This document shows positions 47,532 through 56,661 of a stretch of 64,000 bases of DNA, piece by piece (positions within the stretch are counted from its first letter, which is position 1; each line of letters starts with the position of its first letter). Made by a program: the position numbers and the translations under genes. The DNA comes from Thalassospira sp. HF15. Lineage in GTDB: Bacteria > Pseudomonadota > Alphaproteobacteria > Rhodospirillales > Thalassospiraceae. The notes under the pieces were generated by a model. That model saw only the letters and a program-made list of their open reading frames with translations. It had not been told where the DNA came from and ran no database searches. The DNA lies in NCBI RefSeq assembly GCF_011806525.1, contig NZ_JAAVKI010000001.1, positions 248,001 through 312,000 of the forward strand, given 5' to 3'.

Positions 47532-47822
47532 ATGTCGGAAACAACGATTACCCGTGCGGATCTCGCTGAAGCCGTTTACCAGGAAGTAGGTCTGTCGCGG
47601 AACGAGTCCGCCCAGCTGCTGGAAACTGTTCTTGATGAAATTTCGTCTGCCTTGATCAAGGACGAAGTCGTGAAAATTTCCTCGTTCGGAAGTTTCTCGG
47701 TCCGTCAGAAAGGGCAGCGCATCGGTCGAAATCCGAAAACGGGCGAAGAAGTACCGATCCTTCCGCGCAAGGTGCTTGTCTTCCGACCTTCACAGGTCCT
47801 GAAAGCCCGAATTAACGCTTAA
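47532..47822 (+). CDS. ihfA: integration host factor subunit alpha
   Basis: DNA-bending protein that works as a dimer with IhfB in replication, recombination and sigma54 promoters. The 96-aa protein has [20 protein letters not shown] at the start, [20 protein letters not shown] with the DNA-binding arm region, and the [20 protein letters not shown] end. It begins after GGAGGCGGCC and is 12 bases before the MerR gene. The ihfA-merR pair is conserved from E. coli relatives to alphaproteobacteria. Confidence 0.97.
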   Translation: MSETTITRADLAEAVYQEVGLSRNESAQLLETVLDEISSALIKDEVVKISSFGSFSVRQKGQRIGRNPKTGEEVPILPRKVLVFRPSQVLKARINA

Positions 47823-47834
47823 GAAAAAGAACTC

Positions 47835-48317
47835 ATGAAAACGAACTTGGGGGCTGCGGCGGGAACTTCCCGCCGGACAGCAAAGTCTGACTCTGCTTTT
47901 CGCACAATTAGCGAGGCTGCAAAGGAGCTCGGTCTTCAGCAGCACGTCCTGCGGTTCTGGGAATCCAAGTTTCCCCAGATCCAACCCATGAAACGGGCAG
48001 GGGGCAGACGCTACTATCGTCCTGAAGATATTGATTTCCTTGCCCATATTCGCACCCTTTTGCACGATCAGGGTTTCACGATCAAAGGGGTTCAAAAGCT
48101 TCTTGATCAGAACAAGGGCAAGTTACCCTCGGAGATTGCGGTCGCCGGGCAGAATGCAGATGCAAGCACTTCGGACGTAACGCAAAACGGTTCCGCACCA
48201 TTGGCAGACAGTGTTTCGGGTCCTGATAAAGCAGCGTTGAAAGCTGTTTTGGGGGAACTTGAAGAACTTCAGGCGATCCTGCGCACCAGCCTGCAGGATG
48301 CTAAAAAAAATCCGTAA
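47835..48317 (+). CDS. MerR family transcriptional regulator
   Basis: A 160-aa regulator with an N-terminal MerR-type winged helix: [40 protein letters not shown], and [20 protein letters not shown]. The C-terminal part (about residues 100-160) is short, charged and has a helical end [20 protein letters not shown], without metal-binding cysteines. Proteins of this kind follow ihfA in many alphaproteobacteria; targets are not known. It is 12 bases downstream of ihfA and likely in the same operon. Confidence 0.9.
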   Translation: MKTNLGAAAGTSRRTAKSDSAFRTISEAAKELGLQQHVLRFWESKFPQIQPMKRAGGRRYYRPEDIDFLAHIRTLLHDQGFTIKGVQKLLDQNKGKLPSEIAVAGQNADASTSDVTQNGSAPLADSVSGPDKAALKAVLGELEELQAILRTSLQDAKKNP

Positions 48318-48324
48318 AAACCAT

Positions 48325-48353
48325 TTGCGTCTTTGGCGTGGCGCCGCTATTTA
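48325..48353 (+). promoter_or_regulatory. putative promoter of tRNA-Pro
   Basis: TTGCGT (48325-48330) and TATTTA (48348-48353) are 17 bases apart, with the predicted start about 25 bases before the tRNA. Confidence 0.5.
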
Positions 48354-48385
48354 TCGAGCCGCGCCAAACGGCGCATCTCTACGGT

Positions 48386-48462
48386 CGGAGCGTGGCGCAG
48401 CCTGGTAGCGCACCTGCATGGGGTGCAGGGGGTCGGAGGTTCGAATCCTCTCGCTCCGACCA
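48386..48462 (+). tRNA. tRNA-Pro (anticodon GGG)
   Basis: A complete cloverleaf of 77 bases including an encoded CCA. The acceptor arm CGGAGCG (48386-48392) pairs with CGCTCCG (48452-48458). The D-loop has the AGCCTGGTAGCGC pattern. The anticodon stem CCTGC/GCAGG encloses the loop ATGGGGT, so the anticodon is GGG. The T-loop GGTTCGAATCC is standard. Confidence 0.97.
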
Positions 48463-48507
48463 ATTATCTCTCCCTTGGTAAAAATTGATCGTTTGCTTCC
48501 CGTGATG

Positions 48508-49086
48508 CTAAGGCATCAGGCGGGCAAGGACCTTTAGCTCTGCCGCGTCATCTGCCATCTGGACCAGAATAATCTCGCCGGATCGCGGATAAATCCCGGT
48601 CAGGGCCGTGATGTTGACCTGATGAGTTACCAGCAATGCCTTTTCAGTGGCGGGCAGGCTTGAAAGTTGCTGTTTGATCTGACGTGTTTGGGTGGCCTCG
48701 GTGCTGCGATCGCGGAAAAAGGAATTGAGCGCCGGTTCTTCGCGCACAGGGCCGAGATCAAGCAGTTCTGCCGTTTCAACACATCGACACCACTGGCTTG
48801 TCAGTACGGAAGTTATCTGAATGCCGTTATCACGAATAACGGTTCCGGTGCTGCGCGCCTGTTCGCGCCCCGTTTCATTGAGATTGCGTTGTGTCGTGCA
48901 ATCACCAAGCGTGAAATTGGCCGGATCACCTGTTCCCGGCGCAATGGCATGACGCATGAGAGCATGGACGCCTTCTGAGTTCCAGATTTCCCAAGCCTCA
49001 TCCGATGCAAGGGCCGGAAATGACATGCAGACCAATCCAGCCATCACGAGCACGATCTGGCGCATATTTCGAAGCAGTATCGACAT
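48508..49086 (-). CDS. histidine phosphatase family protein, exported
   Basis: A 192-aa protein with a signal peptide (about residues 1-25, ending FPALASDEA). The phosphatase core is marked by VHALMRHAIAPGTGDP, where the RHA motif carries the phospho-accepting His, and by a second conserved VTHQVNITALTGIYPRSGE. The substrate is unknown; a periplasmic phosphatase of the SixA/phosphoglycerate mutase branch is likely. The frame extends to 49143, but the ATG at 49084-49086 gives a proper signal peptide. It is convergent with the tRNA gene. Confidence 0.85.
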   Translation of the reverse strand: MSILLRNMRQIVLVMAGLVCMSFPALASDEAWEIWNSEGVHALMRHAIAPGTGDPANFTLGDCTTQRNLNETGREQARSTGTVIRDNGIQITSVLTSQWCRCVETAELLDLGPVREEPALNSFFRDRSTEATQTRQIKQQLSSLPATEKALLVTHQVNITALTGIYPRSGEIILVQMADDAAELKVLARLMP

Positions 49087-49206
49087 AATCCTTACCCATC
49101 TATCTTGCACAGGAAGATGAGTCTGATACCGCAAATCGGTCATTTCGGATCAGGACGATAATGATTCTGTGGATATTAATCGGGAGAATCTGCAGTCTGA
49201 ACGGTA

Positions 49207-49452
49207 TTAGGTGTCGGCGCTTGCGACCCGTCGCCCTTCGTCAGTCAGTTTGCAGATCAACCAGTCTGGTTTGACCGGGTTTTCGAACCAAGGGGCGGCC
49301 CAGCCATGGTCAATGCAGCTTCGAACGGTTTTTTCACTGATCTGTTTACCATTGCCGTCAAACAATGGCAGTTTGCCACCGGGCTGACTCAGTCCACGGC
49401 GTAGCCATTCAAGCTGTACATCTGTGGGTTTCGAATGTTTTTTCCCCGCCAT
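49207..49452 (-). CDS. 81-aa protein of unknown function
   Basis: A basic 81-aa protein, MAGKKHSKPTDVQLEWLRRG at the start, with a middle GKQISEKTVRSCIDHGWAAP and the C-terminal ICKLTDEGRRVASADT. The LTDEGR end and the SEKTVRSCIDHGW block are reminiscent of a winged helix (as in ArsR/MarR-like or phage small DNA-binding proteins), but no family was recognised. The ATG at 49450-49452 follows a GGGGAG box. It is divergent from cutA. Confidence 0.65.
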   Translation of the reverse strand: MAGKKHSKPTDVQLEWLRRGLSQPGGKLPLFDGNGKQISEKTVRSCIDHGWAAPWFENPVKPDWLICKLTDEGRRVASADT

Positions 49453-49542
49453 CGGTACTCCCCGCACCGTTATGATATGATTGGTGATACAAACATATGA
49501 TGTTGGTCAGTGTGACGGATAATCAACCAAGGAGCAATCGCA

Positions 49543-49899
49543 ATGACGCCAGAAGAGTTTCAACCAAGCGAGATGTCATTTCTGTATGTCACGGTGCCGG
49601 ATATGGAAATTGCACGCGTGATTGCCGGTGGTGCGATCCGCGAGAAACTGGCGGCCTGCGCGAATGTTTTGCCCCAAATGACGGCCATCTACGAATGGGA
49701 CGGCGATGTTGAAGAAGAGACCGAGATTGTTGTTATTCTGAAAACGTCGAAAACAACGGCAACGGAGCTGGCGCAGTGGGTCGAAGACCATCACCCCTAT
49801 GAGGTGCCCTGTATTCTTGAGCTGCCTCTGGGGCGTGGCAATCATGACTATGTCGCGTGGTTGCAAAGCCAGTTGGGATCAAGGTCACGGCTGATGTGA
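49543..49899 (+). CDS. cutA: divalent-cation tolerance protein CutA
   Basis: Small trimeric cytosolic protein linked to copper tolerance in E. coli, function still unsettled. The 118-aa sequence has SFLYVTVPDMEIARVIAGGA, LAACANVLPQMTAIYEWDGD, ETEIVVILKTSKTTATEL and HPYEVPCILELPLGRGNHDY, the full family pattern. It starts after an AGGAGC box at 49531-49536. It lies 62 bases before the yciB gene. Confidence 0.95.
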   Translation: MTPEEFQPSEMSFLYVTVPDMEIARVIAGGAIREKLAACANVLPQMTAIYEWDGDVEEETEIVVILKTSKTTATELAQWVEDHHPYEVPCILELPLGRGNHDYVAWLQSQLGSRSRLM

Positions 49900-49961
49900 T
49901 TGCATCTGTCGGGTATGGCGCCTAGGATGGCGCAAATTTAGTCCATGGATGATACGAGTTA

Positions 49962-50525
49962 ATGAATCAGTTTACCAAAATGGCCCTCGAAATGGGGCCG
50001 TTGATCCTGTTTTTTGCAGTCAATGCCACAACCAATTTGATGACGGCAACCGCCGTTTTCGTTGCTGCGACGGTTGTCGCATTGGTGACGTCCTATATGA
50101 TTGCCCGCACCATTCCGGTCATGCCGCTGATTGGCGGTGTTTTCGTCATCGTGTTTGGTGGATTGACGCTTTATCTTGATGACGAACTGTTCATCAAGAT
50201 AAAGCCGACCATCGTCAACCTGTTGTTTGCCAGCATCCTGTTTGGTGGTTTGGCAGCACGCAAACTGTTCCTGAAGCTGGTACTCGAAAGTGCGTTCAAG
50301 GCAACCGATGAAGGCTGGCGCATCCTGACGTGGCGTTGGGCGTTCTTCTTTGTGTTTCTGGCCGTGGTGAATGAAATCGTCTGGCGCAACTTTTCGACGG
50401 ACACCTGGGTGGCGTTCAAGGTCTGGGGCATCATGCCGATCACAATGGTGTTTGGTATGGCACAAGTGCCAGTTCTGATGAAGCACCAGTTGCCCGAAGA
50501 GGAAGGCGGCGAGGCGGCCTCCTAG
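49962..50525 (+). CDS. yciB: septation/intracellular membrane protein YciB (IspZ family)
   Basis: Inner-membrane protein of about five helices, required for normal cell division or envelope integrity in some bacteria. The 187-aa sequence contains [60 protein letters not shown] and [20 protein letters not shown], the family core. The last ten residues are acidic. It is followed by a strong terminator shared with the convergent ispDF gene. Confidence 0.93.
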   Translation: MNQFTKMALEMGPLILFFAVNATTNLMTATAVFVAATVVALVTSYMIARTIPVMPLIGGVFVIVFGGLTLYLDDELFIKIKPTIVNLLFASILFGGLAARKLFLKLVLESAFKATDEGWRILTWRWAFFFVFLAVVNEIVWRNFSTDTWVAFKVWGIMPITMVFGMAQVPVLMKHQLPEEEGGEAAS

Positions 50526-50559
50526 AACAGCAAAGGCGCCTATTTGGCGTTGAAAAGCA

Positions 50560-50587
50560 AAAGGGCAGGATCTCGATCCTGCCCTTT
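50560..50587. terminator. bidirectional terminator between yciB and ispDF
   Basis: AAAGGGCAGGATC (50560-50572) pairs with GATCCTGCCCTTT (50575-50587), between two convergent genes. Confidence 0.88.
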
Positions 50588-50610
50588 GTTGTTTTGAGTG
50601 CCGCTGGTGG

Positions 50611-51810
50611 TTAGTTTACCGGAAGGGCGACGCTGGCGGCTGCCTGTGCGGCAATGCCTTCTTCGCGTCCGGTAAAGCCAAGCCGCTCGGTCGTGGTGGC
50701 TTTGACATTGACCCGGTCGACATCAATCTCGAGGATCTCAGCAACCTTTTCCCGCATTGCAGGGGTATGGGGGCCGATTTTCGGCCGTTCACAAATCAGC
50801 GTGATATCGACATTCACGATCCGCCCGCCACGCTTGCGCACAAGGTCGGCGGCATGTTTGAGGAAAATATCCGATGCCGCACCTTTCCACTGCATGTCGC
50901 TTGGCGGGAAGTGCTGCCCAATGTCGCCTGCGCCAATTGCCCCCAAAATGGCATCGGTCAGGGTATGCAGACCGACATCGGCATCGGAATGGCCGTCGAG
51001 ACGTGCCGTATGCGGGACCTTTACCCCACACAGGATGCAGTGATCACCCGGGGCAAAGCGATGAACATCAAAGCCGGTGCCAGTCCGGTATTCTTCTAGC
51101 GACATGAGCGCTGTTTCCTTGTTACTGCGATCCGCCCAGATTTGCGCGCGGCCAAAATCATCCCGGTGGGTGATTTTGTCGTTATTGGTGGTACCTGCGA
51201 CGCAAATCACATCAAGACCGATGGCCTCAAGCAGGGCGGCGTCATCGGTAAATTCCTGACCTTCGAATTTCTGATGCGCATCGAGAATGGTCTTGAAATC
51301 AAATCCTTGCGGTGTTTGGGCACGCTGCAGGCTTTCCCGCGGAATGGTGCGGCTGATGATGCCATCACTGTCTGTCTGCTTGATCGTGTCCGCCACCGGC
51401 AGGGTCGGGATCGCGCCCGAATGTATTTCAAGCGCAGTCATGACCCGTTCAATCACGTCATCGGAAATGCCGGGGCGCGCCGCATCATGGATCAGAACGC
51501 GCTCTGGAGCCTTTGCCGCGAGTGCACGCAGACCGTTCAGGACAGATTGCTGCCGGGTATCGCCACCTGCCACCGGATCAGGGATTGGTAAAGCGTCGCC
51601 CAAGGATGCGATCGCACTTTCATACCAGTCGTGATGAGCTGGGTTATACACTACTTGAATAAGGTCGGGATCGGTGTGTCGTGCAAAACATTCAATGCAA
51701 TGCGCAAGAATGCTTTTGCCGCCAAGCATGTGATATTGTTTTGGTATTGGGTCGCCAAATCTGCTACCGCTGCCGGCAGCAACGATGACAACGCCTGTTT
51801 TTTGGGTCAT
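50611..51810 (-). CDS. ispDF: bifunctional IspD/IspF (MEP cytidylyltransferase and MECDP synthase)
   Basis: Fused enzyme catalysing two steps of the MEP isoprenoid pathway. The IspD half (about residues 1-230) starts [20 protein letters not shown] and has [20 protein letters not shown] and [20 protein letters not shown]. The IspF half begins [16 protein letters not shown] with its metal-binding Asp-His and contains [19 protein letters not shown], then [20 protein letters not shown]. At 399 aa the fusion is typical of alphaproteobacteria. The frame opens at 51945, but the ATG at 51808-51810 is the family start. It is divergent from the CcsA-like gene. Confidence 0.96.
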   Translation of the reverse strand: MTQKTGVVIVAAGSGSRFGDPIPKQYHMLGGKSILAHCIECFARHTDPDLIQVVYNPAHHDWYESAIASLGDALPIPDPVAGGDTRQQSVLNGLRALAAKAPERVLIHDAARPGISDDVIERVMTALEIHSGAIPTLPVADTIKQTDSDGIISRTIPRESLQRAQTPQGFDFKTILDAHQKFEGQEFTDDAALLEAIGLDVICVAGTTNNDKITHRDDFGRAQIWADRSNKETALMSLEEYRTGTGFDVHRFAPGDHCILCGVKVPHTARLDGHSDADVGLHTLTDAILGAIGAGDIGQHFPPSDMQWKGAASDIFLKHAADLVRKRGGRIVNVDITLICERPKIGPHTPAMREKVAEILEIDVDRVNVKATTTERLGFTGREEGIAAQAAASVALPVN

Positions 51811-51920
51811 AAACGTAATGCCATGGCTTGTCTGAATTGCGCCGCAGGCTATCTTTCTGCGGAGGTTTTGCCAAGTCGGCAAATGCAATATCAGGGTCAT
51901 ATGTGATCCCGAAGACTGAG

Positions 51921-52739
51921 ATGGGTTCCAAAATGCTTGCTGCATATATCCATATCCTTGCCCTGTTGCCCCTGACCGGCCAGATCATGCGTGCTGAACC
52001 GCGTCGGGACGTGTGGCTATATGCATCCATCTGTCTGGCGGCGATCGGAACCATGGTCTTGCTGGGTGTCACCGGCGAGGAAGTTCAGTCACGTGGCTTT
52101 GCGGCGGCTTTGCATTGGTCGGAACTGACCGTGATCATGATCTTTGGCGGTCTGGTGATCTGCAAGGGGCCGCATCAGGTCTGGCGGCTTGCGGGGTATA
52201 TCGGGGGCTATCTGCTTCTGTTTGCGGTTCTTGCCGCAGTATTCAGACTGTTTGGTAATAACGAACCTGAGACAGTCGGTGGCCCGGCCCTCTATTCCGG
52301 TTGGCTTTGGGCGCATATCGGCAGTTCGTTGATCACCTATGCGCTGGTGACTTTGGCTGCGATTGCGGCGATGGCTTATGTTGTTCAAGAATATGCGTTG
52401 AAAAAACGCAAACCAACCCGGTGGAGCCGGCGTCTGCCGCCGCTGCGCGACAGTGAATACATGTTGGTCGGCTTTCTGAAATGGTCGGCCTGGGTCCTGA
52501 TCATCGGGATCATTTCCGGGTTTGCGCTTCGCTATGTTGAGGGGCAAAGCCTGTGGGAAATTGACCACAAGATGCTGCTGACCTTGCTCGGGTTCGCGAC
52601 CATTTGTGTGCTGATTTTTATCCATGAGCGGTCAACCTTGCGTGGGCGCATGGCCGTACGCTTTGTTCTTGGAGCCTGGTTGCTTCTGACCTTGGCGTTT
52701 CCGGGCGTTCGCTTGGTAACCGGTTATATCATCGGCTAG
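51921..52739 (+). CDS. CcsA/YpjD-type cytochrome c assembly family membrane protein
   Basis: A 272-aa membrane protein with eight predicted helices. It has [20 protein letters not shown] with a conserved His in a WAH motif (about residue 133) and a late [20 protein letters not shown], matching the CcsA/YpjD branch of the heme-handling CcsA/CcmC superfamily. YpjD members are common, with no proven function in cytochrome maturation. ATG codons at 51921 and 51933 are both possible; I take the first. It lies between ispDF and dusB, a place not usual for it as far as I recall. Confidence 0.82.
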   Translation: MGSKMLAAYIHILALLPLTGQIMRAEPRRDVWLYASICLAAIGTMVLLGVTGEEVQSRGFAAALHWSELTVIMIFGGLVICKGPHQVWRLAGYIGGYLLLFAVLAAVFRLFGNNEPETVGGPALYSGWLWAHIGSSLITYALVTLAAIAAMAYVVQEYALKKRKPTRWSRRLPPLRDSEYMLVGFLKWSAWVLIIGIISGFALRYVEGQSLWEIDHKMLLTLLGFATICVLIFIHERSTLRGRMAVRFVLGAWLLLTLAFPGVRLVTGYIIG

Positions 52740-53001
52740 CGTCATAAATCGGCTGAAAGTAATACGGTTTGCCCAATTTTTGCGATCATCCGTGAGATGT
52801 ATGCATAATTGCTAGTCATTAATTGGGAAGACGCAGACGTTCCTGCACGAATGAATATCTATAAAAATTCGAACTCTCATTAGCTTTTCGTTGAATTTTC
52901 AGCTTCAAGGCAACGATTTTTGCGTCAGCGGGCTGAGAGTTGTTGCATGTAATGCCCAGTTTTATTAATCTGCCCAAGTTTTAGGCAATTGGAATTTCTT
53001 C

Positions 53002-54012
53002 ATGTCATTGCAGATCGGTTCTGTACATGTGCCAGAGAATGTTGTGCTGGCACCGATGTCAGGTGTGACTGACCTTCCGTTTCGGCAACAGGTCCGCCAG
53101 TTTGGCGGGCATCTTGTTGTGTCCGAGATGATTGCGTCGGACGCCATGACCCGCATCCAGCGGCATGAAAAGGAAGTCCGCAAAATGAACGGCGATTGCG
53201 CCGCCGAAAGTCCGCTTTCAGTGCAGCTTGCCGGGACTGAGCCCGAAGAAATGGCCGAAGCTGCCAAGATGAACGAGGCCCGCGGGGCCATGATCATTGA
53301 TATCAATATGGGCTGTCCTGCCAAAAAGGTTACCAAGGGGTATGCTGGGTCAGCTCTCATGCGCGATGAAAAGCTGGCTGCGGATATCATCAAGGCGACG
53401 GTGGATGCCGTGACGGTTCCGGTCACGCTTAAAATGCGCCTTGGCTGGGACGATGATAACCGCAATGCACCTGTACTGGCGCGCATTGCCGAGGACCTTG
53501 GCATTGCGATGCTGACGATTCATGGGCGCACGCGCTGCCAGTTCTATAAGGGCGATGCCGACTGGGATGCGATTGCACTGGTCAAGGATGCGGTATCCAT
53601 TCCGGTTCTGGGCAATGGTGATGTGAACAGCGAGGAAGACGCAAAGGAACTGCTTGAGCGATCCGGTGCGGATGGCGTCATGATTGGCCGTGGGGCGCAA
53701 GGTCGCCCATGGTTCCTTGCACAGGTTTCCCACTATTTGGCGACGGGTAAAAAGCTTCCGGCGCCATCACTTGATATTCAGCTTGAAACCATTCTGCGGC
53801 ATTACGACGCCATGATTGATCACCATGGGCGTCAAGGTGTCCGCATCGCACGCAAACACTTGGCGTGGTATTGCAACAGTTTACGTAATGCGACGGAATT
53901 TCGCCGTGTTGTCAATGTGTTGGATGACCCGGCAGAAGTTAAAAATCAAATTCGGTCTTTCTACGAACCGTTGATCGAAGCCGAAATCAAACTCGATCAG
54001 GAAGCCGCCTGA
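53002..54012 (+). CDS. dusB: tRNA-dihydrouridine synthase B
   Basis: FMN enzyme that reduces uridines in tRNA. The protein has VLAPMSGVTDLPFRQQVRQF, SPLSVQLAGTEPEEMAEAAK, IIDINMGCPAKKVTKGYAGS with the catalytic Cys (about residue 98), LTIHGRTRCQFYKGDADWDA and VLGNGDVNSEEDA, then GVMIGRGAQGRPWFLAQV. At 336 aa it is the normal DusB length. It heads the dusB-ntrB-ntrC block, the usual place in proteobacteria (compare dusB-fis or ntr loci), 58 bases before ntrB. Confidence 0.95.
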   Translation: MSLQIGSVHVPENVVLAPMSGVTDLPFRQQVRQFGGHLVVSEMIASDAMTRIQRHEKEVRKMNGDCAAESPLSVQLAGTEPEEMAEAAKMNEARGAMIIDINMGCPAKKVTKGYAGSALMRDEKLAADIIKATVDAVTVPVTLKMRLGWDDDNRNAPVLARIAEDLGIAMLTIHGRTRCQFYKGDADWDAIALVKDAVSIPVLGNGDVNSEEDAKELLERSGADGVMIGRGAQGRPWFLAQVSHYLATGKKLPAPSLDIQLETILRHYDAMIDHHGRQGVRIARKHLAWYCNSLRNATEFRRVVNVLDDPAEVKNQIRSFYEPLIEAEIKLDQEAA

Positions 54013-54070
54013 TCGCTTCAAAACAATAATATGGCGACGGTCAAAAAACACGTCGTCGGGGAAGATATGC

Positions 54071-55216
54071 ATGAGACTGGGATTTGGAAAAGGCAATGGG
54101 GTGGACCCAACCGGCGTCCTGAACGCCATTGCCAGTGCTGTCGTCGTCGCCAACAGGGATGGCAAGATCAAGTTCGTCAATCAGGCGACAGAGCAGTTGT
54201 TTAACACAAGCTCCAGCGTCTTGTGCCGCAGTGACCTGACCGACTTCATTCCGTCAGACAGCCCGGTTTTTTCCCTGATCAAACAGGCGATTGATGAAGC
54301 AACGCTGGTCGCCGACCACAATCTTCTGATCGAAAGCCCGAAAATCGGCAAGCACACAGTCAACCTGACTGTGGGTTCCATGCCAGATGACAGTGATTGT
54401 GCTGTGTTGACCTTTGAACCGCGTTCCATTGCGCAAAAGATCGACAATCAGTTGCTCAGCCGAAATTCAGCGCGATCTGTCAGTGCGATGGCGGCCATTC
54501 TGGCGCACGAGATCAAGAACCCGCTATCAGGTATTCGTGGTGCGGCGCAGTTGCTTGAACAAACCAGTAACGAAGATGATCGGGTGCTGACGCGCCTTAT
54601 TTGTGATGAAGCCGACCGAATTGTTGAACTTGTCGACCGCATGGAGATTTTCTCTGACAAGCCGCTCGAACGAGGGGCTGTCAATATCCATACGGTGCTT
54701 GAACATGTGCGTCGCCTGGCGGAAAACGGTTTTGGCAAGAACCTGACATTCGAAGAGATTTACGATCCATCCTTGCCGCCGGTGTTCGGCAATCGTGATC
54801 AGCTTGTTCAGGTGTTTTTGAACCTGATCAAGAATGCAGGCGAGGCTGTTGACCCCAAGGATGGAAAGATCACCATTTCGACACGCTATCAGCATGGTAT
54901 CCGTCTTGCGGTTGCTGGCGGTGACGCGCGCGTTCATCTGCCGCTGGTGGTGTCGGTGCGTGATAATGGACCAGGCATTCCGCAAGACATGCGCGAAAGC
55001 CTGTTTGATCCGTTTGTCACCACAAAGCCGACCGGTTCTGGGCTTGGCCTTGCGCTGGTTGCGAAAATTATCAATGACCATGGCGGTGTGATTGAAGTGA
55101 AAGACGTGCCCGGGGGAGGCGCAGAGTTTCAAATCATGCTGCCGATTTACAATCGGGCACTGGCCGAGGGGGCTTCCGACCCGATCATAATCAATAACAG
55201 GGAAGAAACCGCATGA
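54071..55216 (+). CDS. ntrB: nitrogen regulation sensor histidine kinase NtrB
   Basis: Cytosolic kinase that phosphorylates NtrC under nitrogen limitation and is controlled by PII protein. A PAS domain (about residues 15-120) has [20 protein letters not shown]. The phosphoacceptor His (about 145) lies in [20 protein letters not shown]. The ATPase domain has [20 protein letters not shown] (N box), [20 protein letters not shown] and [20 protein letters not shown]. At 381 aa it is typical of alphaproteobacteria. Its end overlaps ntrC by four bases (ATGA). Confidence 0.96.
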   Translation: MRLGFGKGNGVDPTGVLNAIASAVVVANRDGKIKFVNQATEQLFNTSSSVLCRSDLTDFIPSDSPVFSLIKQAIDEATLVADHNLLIESPKIGKHTVNLTVGSMPDDSDCAVLTFEPRSIAQKIDNQLLSRNSARSVSAMAAILAHEIKNPLSGIRGAAQLLEQTSNEDDRVLTRLICDEADRIVELVDRMEIFSDKPLERGAVNIHTVLEHVRRLAENGFGKNLTFEEIYDPSLPPVFGNRDQLVQVFLNLIKNAGEAVDPKDGKITISTRYQHGIRLAVAGGDARVHLPLVVSVRDNGPGIPQDMRESLFDPFVTTKPTGSGLGLALVAKIINDHGGVIEVKDVPGGGAEFQIMLPIYNRALAEGASDPIIINNREETA

Positions 55217-56661
55217 GTACCAGCCCTGCGAGAATTCTGGTTGCCGACGATGATCGGGCCATTCGCACTGTCCTGACGCAGGCATTGTCGCGTCAGGGGC
55301 ATGAAGTCCGCAGTACCGGCCATGGCCGCACCCTGTGGGACTGGATCGCCGATGGGGACGGCGACCTTGTGATTACCGACGTGATGATGCCTGACGAAAA
55401 CGGGCTTGATATGGTGCCGCGCATACGCAAGCTGCGCCCGGATCTTCGCGTTATTGTCATGAGTGCCCAGAACACCCTGATGACAGCTGTCAAGGCGGCC
55501 CAGCGCGGCGCGTTTGAATATCTGCCAAAACCATTTGATCTCAATGAGTTGATGGGGATTGTTGATCGCGCACTTGAGACGCCGCAAGAAAGCGAAAAAG
55601 GCGAACAAGAGGACGAAGAGGGCGATGATCGTCTGCCTTTGATCGGTCGTTCGCCAGCCATGCAGGAAATCTACCGCGCACTGGCACGTCTGATGAATAC
55701 CGATCTGACCGTTATGGTCACGGGTGAAAGCGGTACGGGCAAGGAGCTTGTTGCGCGCGCACTGCATGAGTATGGCGCGCGTCGCCATGGGCCGTTTGTC
55801 GCCATTAACATGGCGGCCATCCCGCGCGAACTGATCGAAAGCGAGCTGTTTGGCCACGAAAAAGGTGCGTTTACCGGTGCGAATGAGCGCAAGGTCGGCC
55901 GTTTCGAGCAGGCTGAAGGCGGCACACTGTTTCTTGATGAAATTGGCGATATGCCCCTTGAGGCGCAGACGCGTTTGCTGCGTGTCTTGCAGGAAGGCGA
56001 ATATACCCGCGTTGGCGGACGTACCCCGATCCGCGTCAATGTTCGTATTGTTGCCGCAACCCACCGCGATCTGCGCAAACTGATCCGCGAAGGCACATTC
56101 CGCGAAGATTTGTTCTATCGTCTCAATGTCGTGCCGATCCGTTTGCCGTCGCTTCGCGAACGCCTGGAAGACATTCCGGAGCTGGTCAACCACTTCCTGA
56201 TGCAGGCAAGTGAGGAAGGCCTTCCGCGCAAGACCCTGTCAACGGAGGCGATGGCGCGTCTCAAAGCGCATCGTTGGCCCGGCAACATCCGCGAACTCGA
56301 AAACATGGTTCGTCGTCTGACAGCGCTTTATTCGCATGATGTGATCGGTGTGGACGTTATCGAGACGGAGTTTTCGGAAAACAATGTCAGCGAAGCCGCG
56401 CCGAGTGCCGAACCGCAATCGCTTTCGGAATCGATTGAACGTCACGTGCGTGAATATTTTGATGCCCATGATGATGATCTGCCGGCAAACGGTCTTTATG
56501 ACCGTATTCTTCGGGAAATGGAGCGTCCGCTTTTGAACGTGACGCTTGAAGCAACGCGCGGCAATCAGGTCAAGGCTGCCGAGGTTCTTGGCCTTAACCG
56601 CAACACGCTGCGCAAGAAAATCCGTGATCTTGGGCTGGAAGTCGTCAGGGGCACGAAATGA
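55213..56661 (+). CDS. ntrC: nitrogen regulation response regulator NtrC
   Basis: Sigma54-dependent activator of nitrogen-assimilation genes. The receiver domain has the phosphoacceptor Asp (about residue 56) in [20 protein letters not shown]. The AAA+ domain has Walker [21 protein letters not shown] (about 172), GAFTGA (about 218-223), the sigma54-contacting loop, and [21 protein letters not shown] Fis-type helix-turn-helix ends the protein ([20 protein letters not shown]). At 482 aa it is full length. It overlaps ntrB and ntrY by four bases each. Confidence 0.97.
   Translation: MSTSPARILVADDDRAIRTVLTQALSRQGHEVRSTGHGRTLWDWIADGDGDLVITDVMMPDENGLDMVPRIRKLRPDLRVIVMSAQNTLMTAVKAAQRGAFEYLPKPFDLNELMGIVDRALETPQESEKGEQEDEEGDDRLPLIGRSPAMQEIYRALARLMNTDLTVMVTGESGTGKELVARALHEYGARRHGPFVAINMAAIPRELIESELFGHEKGAFTGANERKVGRFEQAEGGTLFLDEIGDMPLEAQTRLLRVLQEGEYTRVGGRTPIRVNVRIVAATHRDLRKLIREGTFREDLFYRLNVVPIRLPSLRERLEDIPELVNHFLMQASEEGLPRKTLSTEAMARLKAHRWPGNIRELENMVRRLTALYSHDVIGVDVIETEFSENNVSEAAPSAEPQSLSESIERHVREYFDAHDDDLPANGLYDRILREMERPLLNVTLEATRGNQVKAAEVLGLNRNTLRKKIRDLGLEVVRGTK

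Noticed and set aside
52740-53001. A sigma54 promoter or NtrC site before dusB-ntrBC
   Set aside because: No GG-N10-GC type element or TGGCAC-like sequence was seen in the 262-base gap.
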